From positions 1 to 64,000 of the forward strand of contig JAECQP010000012.1 of NCBI GenBank assembly GCA_015999745.1: a stretch of DNA of 64,000 nt, read 5' to 3'. Of the stretch, positions 48,029-56,725 are shown piece after piece. A model generated the notes under the pieces. It saw nothing but the letters and a program-made list of their open reading frames with translations, was not told where the DNA came from and made no database searches. The position numbers and the translations under genes were made by a program. The stretch comes from Sphingobacteriia bacterium. GTDB lineage: Bacteria > Bacteroidota > Bacteroidia > Chitinophagales > Chitinophagaceae. Within the stretch, counting starts at the first letter, position 1, and every line of letters starts with the position of its first letter.

Positions 48029-48968
48029 CCATCCGCTGGTTTCCATCGTGATCGCCACCTACAATGGCGAACGTTTCCTGGAAAAACAGCTCAACAGCAT
48101 ATTAGCGCAAACCTACCCCAACCTGGAAGTGGTGGTGGTAGATGATTGTTCCTCCGATGGAACACTGACCCTGCTTCGCAGGTACGAGGCGCAATATCCG
48201 CAGGTACATGTTTACGCAAATGAACAGAACCTGGGCTATGTCAAAAATTTTGAAAAGGGCATGTTGCTGGCAAAGGGGAACTATATAGCCCCCAGCGACC
48301 AGGATGATATCTGGCTACCGGAAAAAATCAGCGTCCTGATGGCGGCAATGGGCGATTATGATATTGTTTACTGCAACTCTGCCTTAATAGATGATGGCGA
48401 TCACCTGGTGGGCAGAAAACTATCTGATGTAAAACAGTTATCTGATTTTAACGACCCGGTGATGTATGCAATCGGCAATTCTGCACCCGGACATGCCATG
48501 ATCCTCCGGCGCAAAACCGTAGCGGATTCGGTGCCCTTACCGGAGATGATTCCGCACGATCATTGGTTGAGTTTTGTAGCCACCTTCCACACCGGGCTTC
48601 ATTTTGTGGATCAGCCGCTGGTGCTTTACAGGCAGCACAATGCCAATGTGTTTGGGGCGGCCAAAGTGAAATCTGTCACCGACGACGGTTTGCCGGTAGT
48701 GCGGAAAAAGAAGGCCGGTAAAAAAGAGCGTTACGCCAAAATCAGGGAACGGGTACAACTGATGTACGAAAAATGCCCGGATGCGCTGCCGGCTCAGAAA
48801 CAATTCTTTAAAGAAATGCTGCACTGCTATCAGAACTTTTCTTTACTGAATAATGGCAAACGGGTAGCGCTTTTTTTCAGGAATCGCCATAAAATTCTAT
48901 CTTTCAAAAGAAGGCCGGAATGGAGGCGCTGGCTTTTTTGTATCAAAATGTTCTGGACTATTCAGTAA
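48012..48968 (+). CDS. GT2 glycosyltransferase
   Basis: The 318-residue enzyme has a GT-A fold: LVSIVIATYNGERFLEKQL at residues 9-27, VVVDDCSSDGT, and the metal-binding segment IAPSDQDDIWLPEK. The C-terminal part has the typical IPHDHWL catalytic motif and LVLYRQHNANV. It resembles rhamnosyltransferase-type GT2 enzymes of O-antigen and capsule clusters. There is no membrane segment. It overlaps the end of meaB by 17 bases and is followed by a GT4 gene, 25 bases downstream. Confidence 0.9.
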   Translation: MNQNNNHPLVSIVIATYNGERFLEKQLNSILAQTYPNLEVVVVDDCSSDGTLTLLRRYEAQYPQVHVYANEQNLGYVKNFEKGMLLAKGNYIAPSDQDDIWLPEKISVLMAAMGDYDIVYCNSALIDDGDHLVGRKLSDVKQLSDFNDPVMYAIGNSAPGHAMILRRKTVADSVPLPEMIPHDHWLSFVATFHTGLHFVDQPLVLYRQHNANVFGAAKVKSVTDDGLPVVRKKKAGKKERYAKIRERVQLMYEKCPDALPAQKQFFKEMLHCYQNFSLLNNGKRVALFFRNRHKILSFKRRPEWRRWLFCIKMFWTIQ

Positions 48969-48993
48969 GCTTTGTTCATCAAACCCGGAATCA

Positions 48994-50049
48994 TTGAAAA
49001 AAAATATTTTGATCGACTGTGAAAGAATGCGGTATCCGTTTACCGGATTGTATACTTTTTGTAACCAGTTGGTGAAATCACTGTTGCCGGAGCTGTCGGC
49101 TGCCGAGCAACTAACCATCTACGGACCGGCTTCACTGGAAAAGGTATTCGGCCCCCGCGCCCATTATGATCACCACCATGCCTATCATAAGTTATTAGCG
49201 CCTGCTGCAAAGGGGGTGGATTGCTGGCATGCCACCCACCAGGGAACGGATTATTTTCCGCGTAATAAAAGGACCAAACTGGTACTCACCGTGCATGATA
49301 TCAATTTTATGCATGAGCATACCAAAACGGCCGCAAAACAGAAAAGCTACCTCGCAAAACTTCGGCTAAAAGCAGAAAGGGCGGACCATATGGTATTCAT
49401 TTCGGATTTTGTAAAAAACGATTTTAGCCGGTACATTCCTTTGAACGATAAACCGGTTTCCGTTATTTACAATGGTTGCGAAACAGCAACCGTAGCTATC
49501 AGCGAAAAGCCTGCAACCGCTCCGGATGCGCCGTTTATTTTTGCACTGGGACTAATCACTGCCAAGAAGAACTTTCATGTATTGCCGGCCCTGTTGGTGA
49601 ACAATGACCTGAAACTGGTGATTGGCGGTTCGGTGCAGCAGCAGGAATACCGGAAGCAGATTGAGGCGGCCGCCCGCAAACAGGGGGTTGCCGACCGGGT
49701 GATTTTTACAGGAGCTATCTCCGAGCAGGATAAACAATGGTATTACCAGCATTGTACTGCTTTTGCCTTTCCTTCCATTGCAGAAGGGTTTGGATTGCCC
49801 GCAGTAGAAGCCATGCGTTACGGGAAGCCGGTGTTTCTCTCTGATCAAACCAGTTTACCCGAAATCGGCGGGAACGCAGCGTTTTATTTTACCGATTTTG
49901 ATGCAGCAGCCATGCAGGAAGTATTCTCCGGGGGTATGCGGCAATATCAGGAACAATCCATGGAAAAAATGATCAGGCAGCATGCTGCAAAGTTCAGTTG
50001 GTCGGATACCGCAAAACAATACCTGGATGTTTACAGGCAATTGTATTAA
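48994..50049 (+). CDS. GT4 glycosyltransferase
   Basis: The 351-residue GT-B enzyme starts with TTG, as no ATG occurs near ILIDCERMRYPFTGLYTF. The C-terminal donor half shows VIYNGCE, LGLITAKKNFHVLPAL and the E-x7-E motif in FPSIAEGFGLPAVEAMRYGKPV, which binds the nucleotide sugar. The N-terminal part has HDINFMHE. The enzyme is probably a mannosyl- or related transferase in the surface polysaccharide pathway. It is convergent with the methyltransferase gene, with only five bases between. Confidence 0.88.
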   Translation: MKKNILIDCERMRYPFTGLYTFCNQLVKSLLPELSAAEQLTIYGPASLEKVFGPRAHYDHHHAYHKLLAPAAKGVDCWHATHQGTDYFPRNKRTKLVLTVHDINFMHEHTKTAAKQKSYLAKLRLKAERADHMVFISDFVKNDFSRYIPLNDKPVSVIYNGCETATVAISEKPATAPDAPFIFALGLITAKKNFHVLPALLVNNDLKLVIGGSVQQQEYRKQIEAAARKQGVADRVIFTGAISEQDKQWYYQHCTAFAFPSIAEGFGLPAVEAMRYGKPVFLSDQTSLPEIGGNAAFYFTDFDAAAMQEVFSGGMRQYQEQSMEKMIRQHAAKFSWSDTAKQYLDVYRQLY

Positions 50050-50054
50050 GGCCG

Positions 50055-50786
50055 TTATTTGTGCGCGTATCCCCACAGCCCCGAAGGCATAGTGTGGTTC
50101 TGAAAATCGGTGTAACCTTTATTATAGGTAGCATATTTGTGGTCGTTTTTTATCAGTGTTCTGTGAAAACAGAGCATGAAAAATTTCACCACCAGCCTGA
50201 TGAAGCCCTTGCTGCCGGCCTGTTTGGCCCATAAGCTCATCATCACCAGCAGGCTGTAATTGAATCCGCCCCTCGGAAAAATTTCACTGGAAGAAAATCC
50301 GGCATTTTCAAAATACCTGGTTAGGGCATAAGGTGTAAAGCGGTGGTGATCGTGCGGCACTTCGTGCAGGCTATAAATAAAGGGAACCGAAAAGAAAATA
50401 CTGCCGCCGGGCTTCAATACCCGGTGTATTTCTTTCAGTATATGATCCGTATCAAAATAGTGTTCCAGGAATTCAGTGGCTACAATCCAGTCCTGGCTGT
50501 TGTCTGGCAACGGAATGGTATATCCGTCCCAGAACAGGTCGGGTTTTACTTTGTTGTGGTACTCGGAATATTCCAGGTCCACGCCTGTATATTGCGTGAT
50601 CCTGCCCGACTCCTGCAGAAACACTTTGTAAGGCATTACGCCGCAGCCCAGGTCCAGTACATTTCCACTGATTTTAGACCGGAGATCCGTCACCGCCTCT
50701 ATCAAAGATTGTTGAATCAGGTAATAGCCGTATCCCAGTTTCAGGGTGGGTTTGATGTAAATCTTATGAATTTGTTCCTGGGTCAT
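50055..50786 (-). CDS. Class I SAM-dependent methyltransferase
   Basis: The 243-residue protein has the SAM-binding motif NVLDLGCGVMPYK (42-54), the acidic strand end in YTGVDLEYSE, the FDTDHILKEIHRVLKPGG helix and strand typical of Methyltransf_11 proteins, and the HHRFTPYALTRYFENAGF stretch often seen in glycan- or lipid-modifying methyltransferases. The substrate is unknown, but its position next to GT2 and GT4 genes suggests a sugar or lipid-linked glycan. Confidence 0.87.
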   Translation of the reverse strand: MTQEQIHKIYIKPTLKLGYGYYLIQQSLIEAVTDLRSKISGNVLDLGCGVMPYKVFLQESGRITQYTGVDLEYSEYHNKVKPDLFWDGYTIPLPDNSQDWIVATEFLEHYFDTDHILKEIHRVLKPGGSIFFSVPFIYSLHEVPHDHHRFTPYALTRYFENAGFSSSEIFPRGGFNYSLLVMMSLWAKQAGSKGFIRLVVKFFMLCFHRTLIKNDHKYATYNKGYTDFQNHTMPSGLWGYAHK

Positions 50787-50804
50787 CGGGTTGTTTGAAG
50801 CGGT

Positions 50805-51701
50805 TTATTTTTTAGGACTTGCGTACAATGATAACTTTTTCCTGGCTCTTACAACAGGCCTTTCCAGTATACCCAGCCAATAAAGCAAATAGATAAATGG
50901 AGCCAACGGAAAACGGAGAATATCTATATCGTATCGCTCTCTTACATAGGCCAGCTTCACCAGTTTTTCCAGGAAGAAATCGGAATGTTTTTTGGCAATA
51001 TAGCGGTGGTTCTCTACAATTCTTTGACTGTTGTCGTAGCCGGAAACAACAGAGTTGGCCACGATGCGGTAATAAAACAGTTTTTCTTTGATCAGGTGGA
51101 AGCGAAAGCCATTGGCCGCAGCATGGATCCAGAATTCCCAGTCTTCAAATCCGTGATAAGGAATGGCCGTATCATAGCCGTTGTTTCGGATCCACACTTC
51201 TTTCCTGTAAACGGCACAGGCGTCGGCGCAGTTACCGGTAACAATGGCAAGATCATCGAATGCCCTGACCTTGTACTGTCTTTTTTTAACCTGTGTATCG
51301 CCAAAGAATTCTGGTTCGGCATACACTATATCGCAGCTATCGTTTTCCAGTAAAGGAATGGCCTTATTGATGTAGCCGGGTTTGATCTTGTTGTCTGCAT
51401 CTACCGGCAGGATGTATTTTCCGTTTGCCAGTTGCACACCGGTATTGCGTGCTTTTGCAGGCCCCCCGTTGGCCTGCCGGATTAGTTTGTAATTCAATTG
51501 CTCCAATTCCTCCAGCTTCTGTAAAGTGAGCGGGTCGGTAGAGCCATCGTCTACAATAATGATCTCAAAAGGGAATGTGATCTGCGTAGGATCAATGCTG
51601 TCCAGCGTTTCCTGGATGAATTTACCATGATTAAAACAGGGGATCACGATGGAGAGCATTACTGCATCGTTCGTCTCGCCCAAACGCCTTTCTGCTTGCA
51701 T
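50805..51701 (-). CDS. GT2 glycosyltransferase
   Basis: The 298-residue protein carries a GT-A fold: MLSIVIPCFNHGKFIQETL (residues 15-33), IIIVDDGSTD, the GGPAKARNTGV donor loop, and the metal-binding ILPVDADNKI. HGFEDWEFWI is the catalytic region. Two starts are possible: 51701 (MQAERR) and 51659 (at MLSIV). It is the gene upstream of the methyltransferase on the same strand, 18 bases away, so the two may form one transcript. Confidence 0.88.
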   Translation of the reverse strand: MQAERRLGETNDAVMLSIVIPCFNHGKFIQETLDSIDPTQITFPFEIIIVDDGSTDPLTLQKLEELEQLNYKLIRQANGGPAKARNTGVQLANGKYILPVDADNKIKPGYINKAIPLLENDSCDIVYAEPEFFGDTQVKKRQYKVRAFDDLAIVTGNCADACAVYRKEVWIRNNGYDTAIPYHGFEDWEFWIHAAANGFRFHLIKEKLFYYRIVANSVVSGYDNSQRIVENHRYIAKKHSDFFLEKLVKLAYVRERYDIDILRFPLAPFIYLLYWLGILERPVVRARKKLSLYASPKK

Positions 51702-51768
51702 TCAATAAAAGTAAGGATTCTGAAATAATTTTTTAGCGGGCGGGGCAGGCGGCAAAACCGGAGACCCG

Positions 51769-51996
51769 TTATTCCTGGCTGGCCAGTTTTTCACTTTTCC
51801 ACCAGCGGTAACCAATGAACCCCACAATGGCAAATGGTACAAATGCCAGGTAAATAATGGCGGAATTTAAGGCAGAAGCGGGGCCGTCTCCCAATTGGGA
51901 AGCGGTTTTCGTACAAATGGAGCATTGTGCATACAGGCTGTTATCCGCCATTATGGCTACCAGCAATACCAATAATAAACCCCATTTCTTTTTCAT
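51769..51996 (-). CDS. Small membrane protein with CxxC motif (75 aa)
   Basis: The protein has a signal sequence (MKKKWGLLLVLLVAIMADNSLYA), then a short extracytoplasmic stretch with QCSICTKTASQL, and one C-terminal membrane helix (about 46-66) followed by a basic/acidic end. The CxxC could bind metal or undergo redox. Similar small proteins are common in Bacteroidota, but I cannot assign a function. A -7 box lies 20 bases upstream. Confidence 0.65.
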   Translation of the reverse strand: MKKKWGLLLVLLVAIMADNSLYAQCSICTKTASQLGDGPASALNSAIIYLAFVPFAIVGFIGYRWWKSEKLASQE

Positions 51997-52015
51997 AATC
52001 TCCTCATTGTCGACG

Positions 52016-52023
52016 CAAAGATA
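52016..52023 (-). promoter_or_regulatory. Bacteroidota -7 box for the small CxxC protein
   Basis: On the minus strand this reads TATCTTTG, a full match to TAnnTTTG, 20 bases before the ATG at 51996. Two short inverted repeats (52024-52041 and 52042-52060) lie on its upstream side, in the gap shared with the divergent PLP enzyme gene. Confidence 0.4.
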
Positions 52024-52071
52024 TAACCCAAAATCGGGTTAAATGGTTAACTTGACCATTAAAATTACTGC

Positions 52072-53373
52072 ATGGAGCAAAGAAGGAGTTTCTTAAAAAA
52101 AGTAGGCGCCCTCACCGGTGTTTTTGCCGGCTATGGTTTTTTTAATGAACTGAATGCTGCCTCTTTTGAGGATGCTGCCCGGAAAATTGCCCACCTGAGC
52201 CCACTGGAAGCCGCTTCAGATGAGGATTACTGGCAGGTGATTCAACAAGGGTTCACTGTCAATTCCAACCTGATTAATCTCAACAACGGAGGTGTAAGCC
52301 CTTCACCCAGGGTGGTGCAGGAAGCGGTGGAACGCTACAACAGCCTGTCTAACCAGGGCCCCTCTTATTATATGTGGCGGATTCTGGACCAGGGGCGGGA
52401 ACCGCTCAGAACCAAGCTGGCTTTACTGGCAGGCTGCTCTCCCGAAGAAATTGCCGTTAACCGCAATGCAACCGAAGCCCTGAACACGGTGATTTACGGG
52501 TTGAATTTTGAAAGAGGAGATGAAATCATCGGCACCAAACAGGATTACCCGAATATGATCCAGGCATGGAGGCAGCGGGCATTGCGCGACGGGATCGTAT
52601 ACAAACAGATCAGTTTTGATTTTCCGATAGAGGATGATAACGCTATTGTAAAAGCGTATGAACAGGCCATCACTCCTAAAACAAAAATGCTCCACGTAAC
52701 GCATATTATCAATTGGGTAGGGCAGATCCTTCCTGTGCAGAAAATCTGCAGGATGGCGCACAGCAAAGGAATTGAAGTGATTGTGGATGGTGCGCATTCC
52801 TTTGGCCTGCTCGATTTCAATATTCCGGACCTGGAATGCGATTACTTCGGTACCAGCCTCCACAAGTTCCTGAGCGCCCCGATCGGCAGCGGGATGCTTT
52901 GGATCAGGAAAGAGAAAATCGGTAAAGTATGGCCCCTGATCTGTAACGACAAACCCAACGGTACGGATATCCGGAAGTTTGAAACCCTGGGTACCCGCAG
53001 CTTTCCGATTGAACAGGGTATTGGGGAGGCCATTGCTTTTCATACGGCTATTGGCAAAAAGCGAAAAGAAGAGCGGGTGCGCTATCTGAAGAATTACTGG
53101 GCAACCAGGGTGAAAGACGTTCCGGGAGTAAAACTCTACACATCATTAAAAGACCAGTATTCCTGTGCCATCTGCGGTGTTGGCATAGATGGGATGACAC
53201 CTGCGCAGCTGGATTCCGCACTTTACAGCGGTTATAAGATTCACACGGTTGGAATAGTTTGGGAGAATATCAGTTGTGTACGCATTACCCCGCATGTATA
53301 TACCAGGTTGCAGGACCTGGATCAGCTGGTAACAGCTATCAAAACCATTGCGGCCAACAGGCCCATCAAATAA
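52072..53373 (+). CDS. Class V aminotransferase-fold PLP enzyme with twin-arginine leader
   Basis: The 433-residue protein opens with EQRRSFLKKVGALTGVFAGYGFF, a twin-arginine signal followed by a hydrophobic segment, so export in folded form by the Tat system is likely. The PLP fold is clear: SNLINLNNGGVSPSP (65-79), VNRNATEALNTV, VIVDGAHSFG (D239, H242) and the Schiff-base lysine in TSLHKFLSAP (K265). The closest well-known type is isopenicillin N epimerase / cysteine desulfurase-like. The substrate is unknown. A periplasmic PLP enzyme is unusual, which makes the leader worth notice. Confidence 0.85.
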   Translation: MEQRRSFLKKVGALTGVFAGYGFFNELNAASFEDAARKIAHLSPLEAASDEDYWQVIQQGFTVNSNLINLNNGGVSPSPRVVQEAVERYNSLSNQGPSYYMWRILDQGREPLRTKLALLAGCSPEEIAVNRNATEALNTVIYGLNFERGDEIIGTKQDYPNMIQAWRQRALRDGIVYKQISFDFPIEDDNAIVKAYEQAITPKTKMLHVTHIINWVGQILPVQKICRMAHSKGIEVIVDGAHSFGLLDFNIPDLECDYFGTSLHKFLSAPIGSGMLWIRKEKIGKVWPLICNDKPNGTDIRKFETLGTRSFPIEQGIGEAIAFHTAIGKKRKEERVRYLKNYWATRVKDVPGVKLYTSLKDQYSCAICGVGIDGMTPAQLDSALYSGYKIHTVGIVWENISCVRITPHVYTRLQDLDQLVTAIKTIAANRPIK

Positions 53374-53399
53374 AGCCCGGCTGTTCGGGTTGAAGATAG

Positions 53400-53433
53400 A
53401 AGGGTCAGTTTCTTAATAGAGGAACTGACCCTT
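53400..53433. terminator. Hairpin between the PLP enzyme gene and the THX gene
   Basis: A perfect 11-bp stem (AAGGGTCAGTT with AACTGACCCTT) closes a 12-base loop, between two convergent genes. There is no clear T run, so this is probably a shared terminator, but not a textbook one. Confidence 0.6.
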
Positions 53434-53442
53434 AATGATTTA

Positions 53443-53568
53443 CTAGGAAGCTTTTACTGCTGCTTTTTTAGCAGCCTTGGTGGCTTTAGCAGGGTTGGCT
53501 GGTCTTGATTTACCAAATGATCCCTGAAATCTTTTTCCTTTAGCTGTTTTTTTGTCGCCTCTGCCCAT
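53443..53568 (-). CDS. 30S ribosomal protein THX-like (41 aa)
   Basis: The protein starts MGRGDKKTAKGKRFQGSFGK and continues with a lysine/alanine-rich tail (ANPAKATKAAKKAAVKAS). The MGRGDKKT...G...GS.GK.R pattern is that of bacterial THX proteins, which sit at the top of the 30S head. At 41 residues it is shorter than most gene-calling cut-offs and easy to miss. It lies downstream of HU on the same strand, separated by the HU terminator. Confidence 0.82.
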   Translation of the reverse strand: MGRGDKKTAKGKRFQGSFGKSRPANPAKATKAAKKAAVKAS

Positions 53569-53612
53569 GGTATTAGTTTATAATAAAGATGATTAAAGTG
53601 TAAAAATAGAAA

Positions 53613-53632
53613 AACCCCGCCAAAGCGGGGTT
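53613..53632 (-). terminator. Terminator after the HU gene
   Basis: On the minus strand AACCCCGC-TTTG-GCGGGGTT forms an 8-bp, GC-rich stem with a 4-base loop and is followed by TTTCTATTTTTA. It lies 21 bases past the HU stop codon. Confidence 0.9.
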
Positions 53633-53653
53633 CAATTCTTTTTAGAGGTGGAA

Positions 53654-53923
53654 TTAGAGCTTACCGCTTAATTCTTTACCAGCCTTAAAGCGCGCAACTT
53701 TCTTCGCTTTAATTTTGATGGTTTCACCAGTCTGAGGGTTACGGCCGGTACGGGCAGCACGCTTAGATACAGAGAAAGTACCAAAACCTACTAAGGTTAC
53801 TTTGTCGCCTTTTTTAAGTGTTTTAGTAACTGCATCGATAAAAGAATCTAAAGTAGCGTTTGCTTGTGTTTTGGTGATACCCGCATCATCAGCCAGGTGT
53901 GCGATTAATTCAGCTTTGTTCAT
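53654..53923 (-). CDS. hup: HU-family DNA-binding protein
   Basis: The 89-residue protein is a full [23 protein letters not shown] at the start, [31 protein letters not shown] with the beta-arm, then [21 protein letters not shown] at the end. It is a small dimeric chromosome-architecture protein. It stands alone between its own promoter (53955-53984) and terminator (53613-53632). Confidence 0.95.
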   Translation of the reverse strand: MNKAELIAHLADDAGITKTQANATLDSFIDAVTKTLKKGDKVTLVGFGTFSVSKRAARTGRNPQTGETIKIKAKKVARFKAGKELSGKL

Positions 53924-53954
53924 AGATGTGTTTTTAATGTTTTTGTTAACGTAA

Positions 53955-53984
53955 CAAATTTATTCGCTTTTGCTGATCAACAAA
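53955..53984 (-). promoter_or_regulatory. HU promoter, Bacteroidota type
   Basis: On the minus strand TTTG (53984-53981) and TAAATTTG (53962-53955) are separated by 18 bases, close to the consensus TTTG-N19-TAnnTTTG. The ATG follows about 31 bases later. This is the most complete promoter in the window. Confidence 0.65.
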
Positions 53985-54096
53985 ATATTTTCTTTCTTTT
54001 TTTTAATAGTTTGTTTGCGGCAAAACCCCTATAAATAAAGGGCTGGAGGCGAAATGGCTCCCCGTTTTTTCAACGGCATTTTGTAGTGTAAAACGC

Positions 54097-54163
54097 TGAA
54101 ACCCTTTGCCAGATTGAGTTTCGACGACAAATTGGCTGTAAATCAATGCCTATAAGGGTTTCA
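54097..54163. repeat. 10-bp inverted repeat with a 47-base loop, upstream of HU
   Basis: TGAAACCCTT at 54097-54106 and its exact complement AAGGGTTTCA at 54154-54163 lie in the 296-base gap between HU and DUF4286. The arms may pair in an RNA or form a binding site. The rest of the gap shows no gene. Confidence 0.5.
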
Positions 54164-54219
54164 AAGAAATATAAGGAAGATTTTGAATTACCAACTGCAA
54201 ATTGTAAAACTATCCACAC

Positions 54220-54525
54220 TCAATTCACAACCTGCATTAAAGACCTGAAAGCAATCAGTTGGTTACCCCAGCGGTTGAAGGTGTCCTGGCGAAGTGCCGG
54301 CGCAAATTCGTTGATGTAGCGATCATAATCTGCTTTTGCGGCGGCGGAAAACTGAACGGCAAAAGTGGGCCCTTCCTCCTCCTCAATTTCCAGCAGGCGC
54401 ACAAACTTAAAGCCGGTAAAGCAGCCGGATTGCATCACTGCAGGAATATGTTCCTCCCTCATCCAGTTGACCCAGGCAGTATGGATGCCATGCGACACTT
54501 TCGTGGTTACATTATAGATATACAT
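54220..54525 (-). CDS. DUF4286 family protein
   Basis: The 101-residue protein matches DUF4286, a ferredoxin-like small protein common in Bacteroidota and of unknown function: MYIYNVTTKVSHGIHTAWVNWM at the start, HIPAVMQSGCFTGFKFVRLL, and QFSAAAKADYDRYINEFAPAL at the end. It is soluble. It begins three bases after the stop of the exonuclease III gene, so the two are probably in one operon. Confidence 0.85.
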   Translation of the reverse strand: MYIYNVTTKVSHGIHTAWVNWMREEHIPAVMQSGCFTGFKFVRLLEIEEEEGPTFAVQFSAAAKADYDRYINEFAPALRQDTFNRWGNQLIAFRSLMQVVN

Positions 54526-54528
54526 CCC

Positions 54529-55299
54529 TTATTTCTTTAGTTCAATAAATACCGGGCAATGGTCGCTGTGCTTCACTTCCGGGTAAATATCAGCGGATTT
54601 CAACCTGGGAAGCAGGTTTTTGGTAATACAGATATAATCGATGCGCCAGCCCTTGTTGTTCAGGCGCACAGAGGGAAAACGCTGGCTCCACCAGGAGTAG
54701 GCACCGGTAGTTTCCGGATGCAGGTGACGGAAACTGTCGATCCAGCCGTTTTTCAGGAACCCGGTCATCCAGGCCCTCTCTTCCGGTAAAAATCCGGAAG
54801 AGTTTTTATTGCCCTTGGGATCGTGTATGTCAATGACTTCATGTGCAATGTTATAGTCGCCCACCACAATCAGCCTGGGACGTTTTTTCTTTAACTCTTC
54901 CAGGTAATTGTTGAATTCTTCCAGCCATTGATATTTATAAGCCTGTCGCTCTTCACCGCTGGTACCGGAGGGATAGTAGGCGTTGATCAGGGTAATGTCT
55001 CCAAAGTCCGCCCTGATCACCCTTCCTTCAAAATCGCTTTGTTCAATCCCATTCCCGAAATACACATGATCCGGCTCTATACGGGTCAGGATGGCTACCC
55101 CGCTGTACCCTTTTTTTTGTGCAGAAAACCAGAAACTGTTATAGCCTGCTTTTTCAAAATGGGTATGGTTAATGTCTTCTTTATTGGCCTTCGTTTCCTG
55201 CAGGCAGATAATATCGGCCGGATGGGTGGCGATCCATGCGGAAAAGCCTTTTTTAATGGCCGCACGAATACCGTTGACATTATAAGAAATAATACGCAT
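54529..55299 (-). CDS. xth: Exodeoxyribonuclease III
   Basis: The 256-residue enzyme is an AP endonuclease/3'-5' exonuclease of base excision repair. The EEP-fold motifs are present: IISYNVNGIRAAIKKG at the start with the catalytic Asn, ICLQETKA with the metal-binding Glu, INAYYPSG, VVGDYNIAHE (Asp/Asn pair), WRIDYICI and KHSDHCPVF at the end (Asp-His pair). Length is normal for XthA. It leads the DUF4286 gene. Confidence 0.95.
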   Translation of the reverse strand: MRIISYNVNGIRAAIKKGFSAWIATHPADIICLQETKANKEDINHTHFEKAGYNSFWFSAQKKGYSGVAILTRIEPDHVYFGNGIEQSDFEGRVIRADFGDITLINAYYPSGTSGEERQAYKYQWLEEFNNYLEELKKKRPRLIVVGDYNIAHEVIDIHDPKGNKNSSGFLPEERAWMTGFLKNGWIDSFRHLHPETTGAYSWWSQRFPSVRLNNKGWRIDYICITKNLLPRLKSADIYPEVKHSDHCPVFIELKK

Positions 55300-55308
55300 G
55301 GTAATGAG

Positions 55309-56652
55309 TTATTGAAAATAGGTGTTAAATCCGATGATCAGCAGCGCATTGAAAAGCTCGGCAGAAACGGATGGATCGAAGATAACAAACCTTTCCGGAG
55401 CTTTGTTGCCAAGCGCAATTGAAATCAGGCGATTGTTCAGAAAAAATTCCCTGATATAAGCGCCGCTGCTGATTTCGATCCGAAAGGGGGCGCCTTTTAT
55501 ATTTCCTTCCACCAGGAAGTCGTACTTCAACGGTACAACGGAGGGGGTTTCGGTGATGGTATACAGGGATGCGGGGTCTATTCCATTGGAAACCTGGTGA
55601 AAGAAGAGCTTTTTCTCCGGATCAGGAACATCCCGTCTGATGGAAAAAAGCGCAACGGTATCATTGCCAGATAGCAAACTATGGAAAACACCGGGCAGCA
55701 GGTGAATAAAAGGAGCTGCCTGAAATTCGCTGGAAGCACTGCTCAGTTGTGCGGGCATCTGTAGCTGATAATTTTTATCGCCAATTACATCCCTGCCTTC
55801 CTGCAGTAAAAAGACAAAGTCGGAGGCGCCTGAAGTTCTGTGTTTTGAGATGGCGTCCTGCATTGCACTGCTCAGAAGCGTTTTATTTTTTCCCTTCAGT
55901 ACAATATCCCTGTATTCCTGTTCGCCCCAGCGGAGGATCTGCTGCCGGTTGAATAACAGGAAACGACTGACCCTTTTTGAAGACTGCACTTCTGTTCTGG
56001 GCATTCCTGCCGTTTTAGCCAGCACAAAATTATCACCGATATAGGGCCTGCTCACTTTCATTTCTACCTGCTCATGTTGGGCGGAAGTGTCCAGCAGGAT
56101 TTCTATCGATTTTTGCATCAGTTGAGTGAAGCCTTTTGCGGTTACCGATACATTGTGCACCGGAACACCCATTCCATTCCCGGGGCCGTTTTTAATGAAA
56201 ATGTCGATGGATTTGGCGAAGGAAGTTTGTTCTGCGTTGGCCTGGAAGTTGACCTGCAGGCTGAATACGGATTGAACCTCCCGTACAAAAGCAGTATCGA
56301 GGATATCAAGATTAAATTGTTGAATATACCCTGCAGTAGAAAATTCAATCAGGTCTATATTGATTTTCGGGAACTTGTTTTTATCGTCTGCAGCCGGAGT
56401 TTCCGTTCCGCTTTTTTTAAAAGGGACAAACCGGAGACTGGCATGCTGCGGCAGGCGCAAATTCATTTTTTGTTGCAGGAGGTTATCCAGCTCATTGGTG
56501 AACTGCTGTATGATGGCGGAATCTTTCCAGTAATTCATGACCGGTCCGTTGTCGGAAGCAAAGCGGAAGCTTCCAGGATAAATGATTTGTTGTGCCCTTG
56601 CGACAAAACAAATCAAACCGAACATACTGCAGAAGATTATTTTGTTCATCAA
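55309..56652 (-). CDS. Secreted protein of unknown function (447 aa)
   Basis: A signal peptide (about 1-20, ending ARA) is followed by a mixed alpha/beta protein with no domain that I recognise. Noted segments are LPQHASLRFVPFKKSG, VFSLQVNFQANAEQ and, near the C-terminus, ISSGAYIREFFLNNRLISIALGN. A role in the periplasm is likely from the signal. It starts 73 bases from the divergent LOG gene and ends nine bases before the exonuclease III gene on the same strand, so it could share a transcript with the repair genes, though this may be incidental. Confidence 0.65.
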   Translation of the reverse strand: MMNKIIFCSMFGLICFVARAQQIIYPGSFRFASDNGPVMNYWKDSAIIQQFTNELDNLLQQKMNLRLPQHASLRFVPFKKSGTETPAADDKNKFPKINIDLIEFSTAGYIQQFNLDILDTAFVREVQSVFSLQVNFQANAEQTSFAKSIDIFIKNGPGNGMGVPVHNVSVTAKGFTQLMQKSIEILLDTSAQHEQVEMKVSRPYIGDNFVLAKTAGMPRTEVQSSKRVSRFLLFNRQQILRWGEQEYRDIVLKGKNKTLLSSAMQDAISKHRTSGASDFVFLLQEGRDVIGDKNYQLQMPAQLSSASSEFQAAPFIHLLPGVFHSLLSGNDTVALFSIRRDVPDPEKKLFFHQVSNGIDPASLYTITETPSVVPLKYDFLVEGNIKGAPFRIEISSGAYIREFFLNNRLISIALGNKAPERFVIFDPSVSAELFNALLIIGFNTYFQ

Positions 56653-56725
56653 AAGGATGGTATTAGATGGTCTGGTAATGCAATGAATATGCTAAATTGA
56701 ACAGGATTTAAAAATAGGCATCTTT

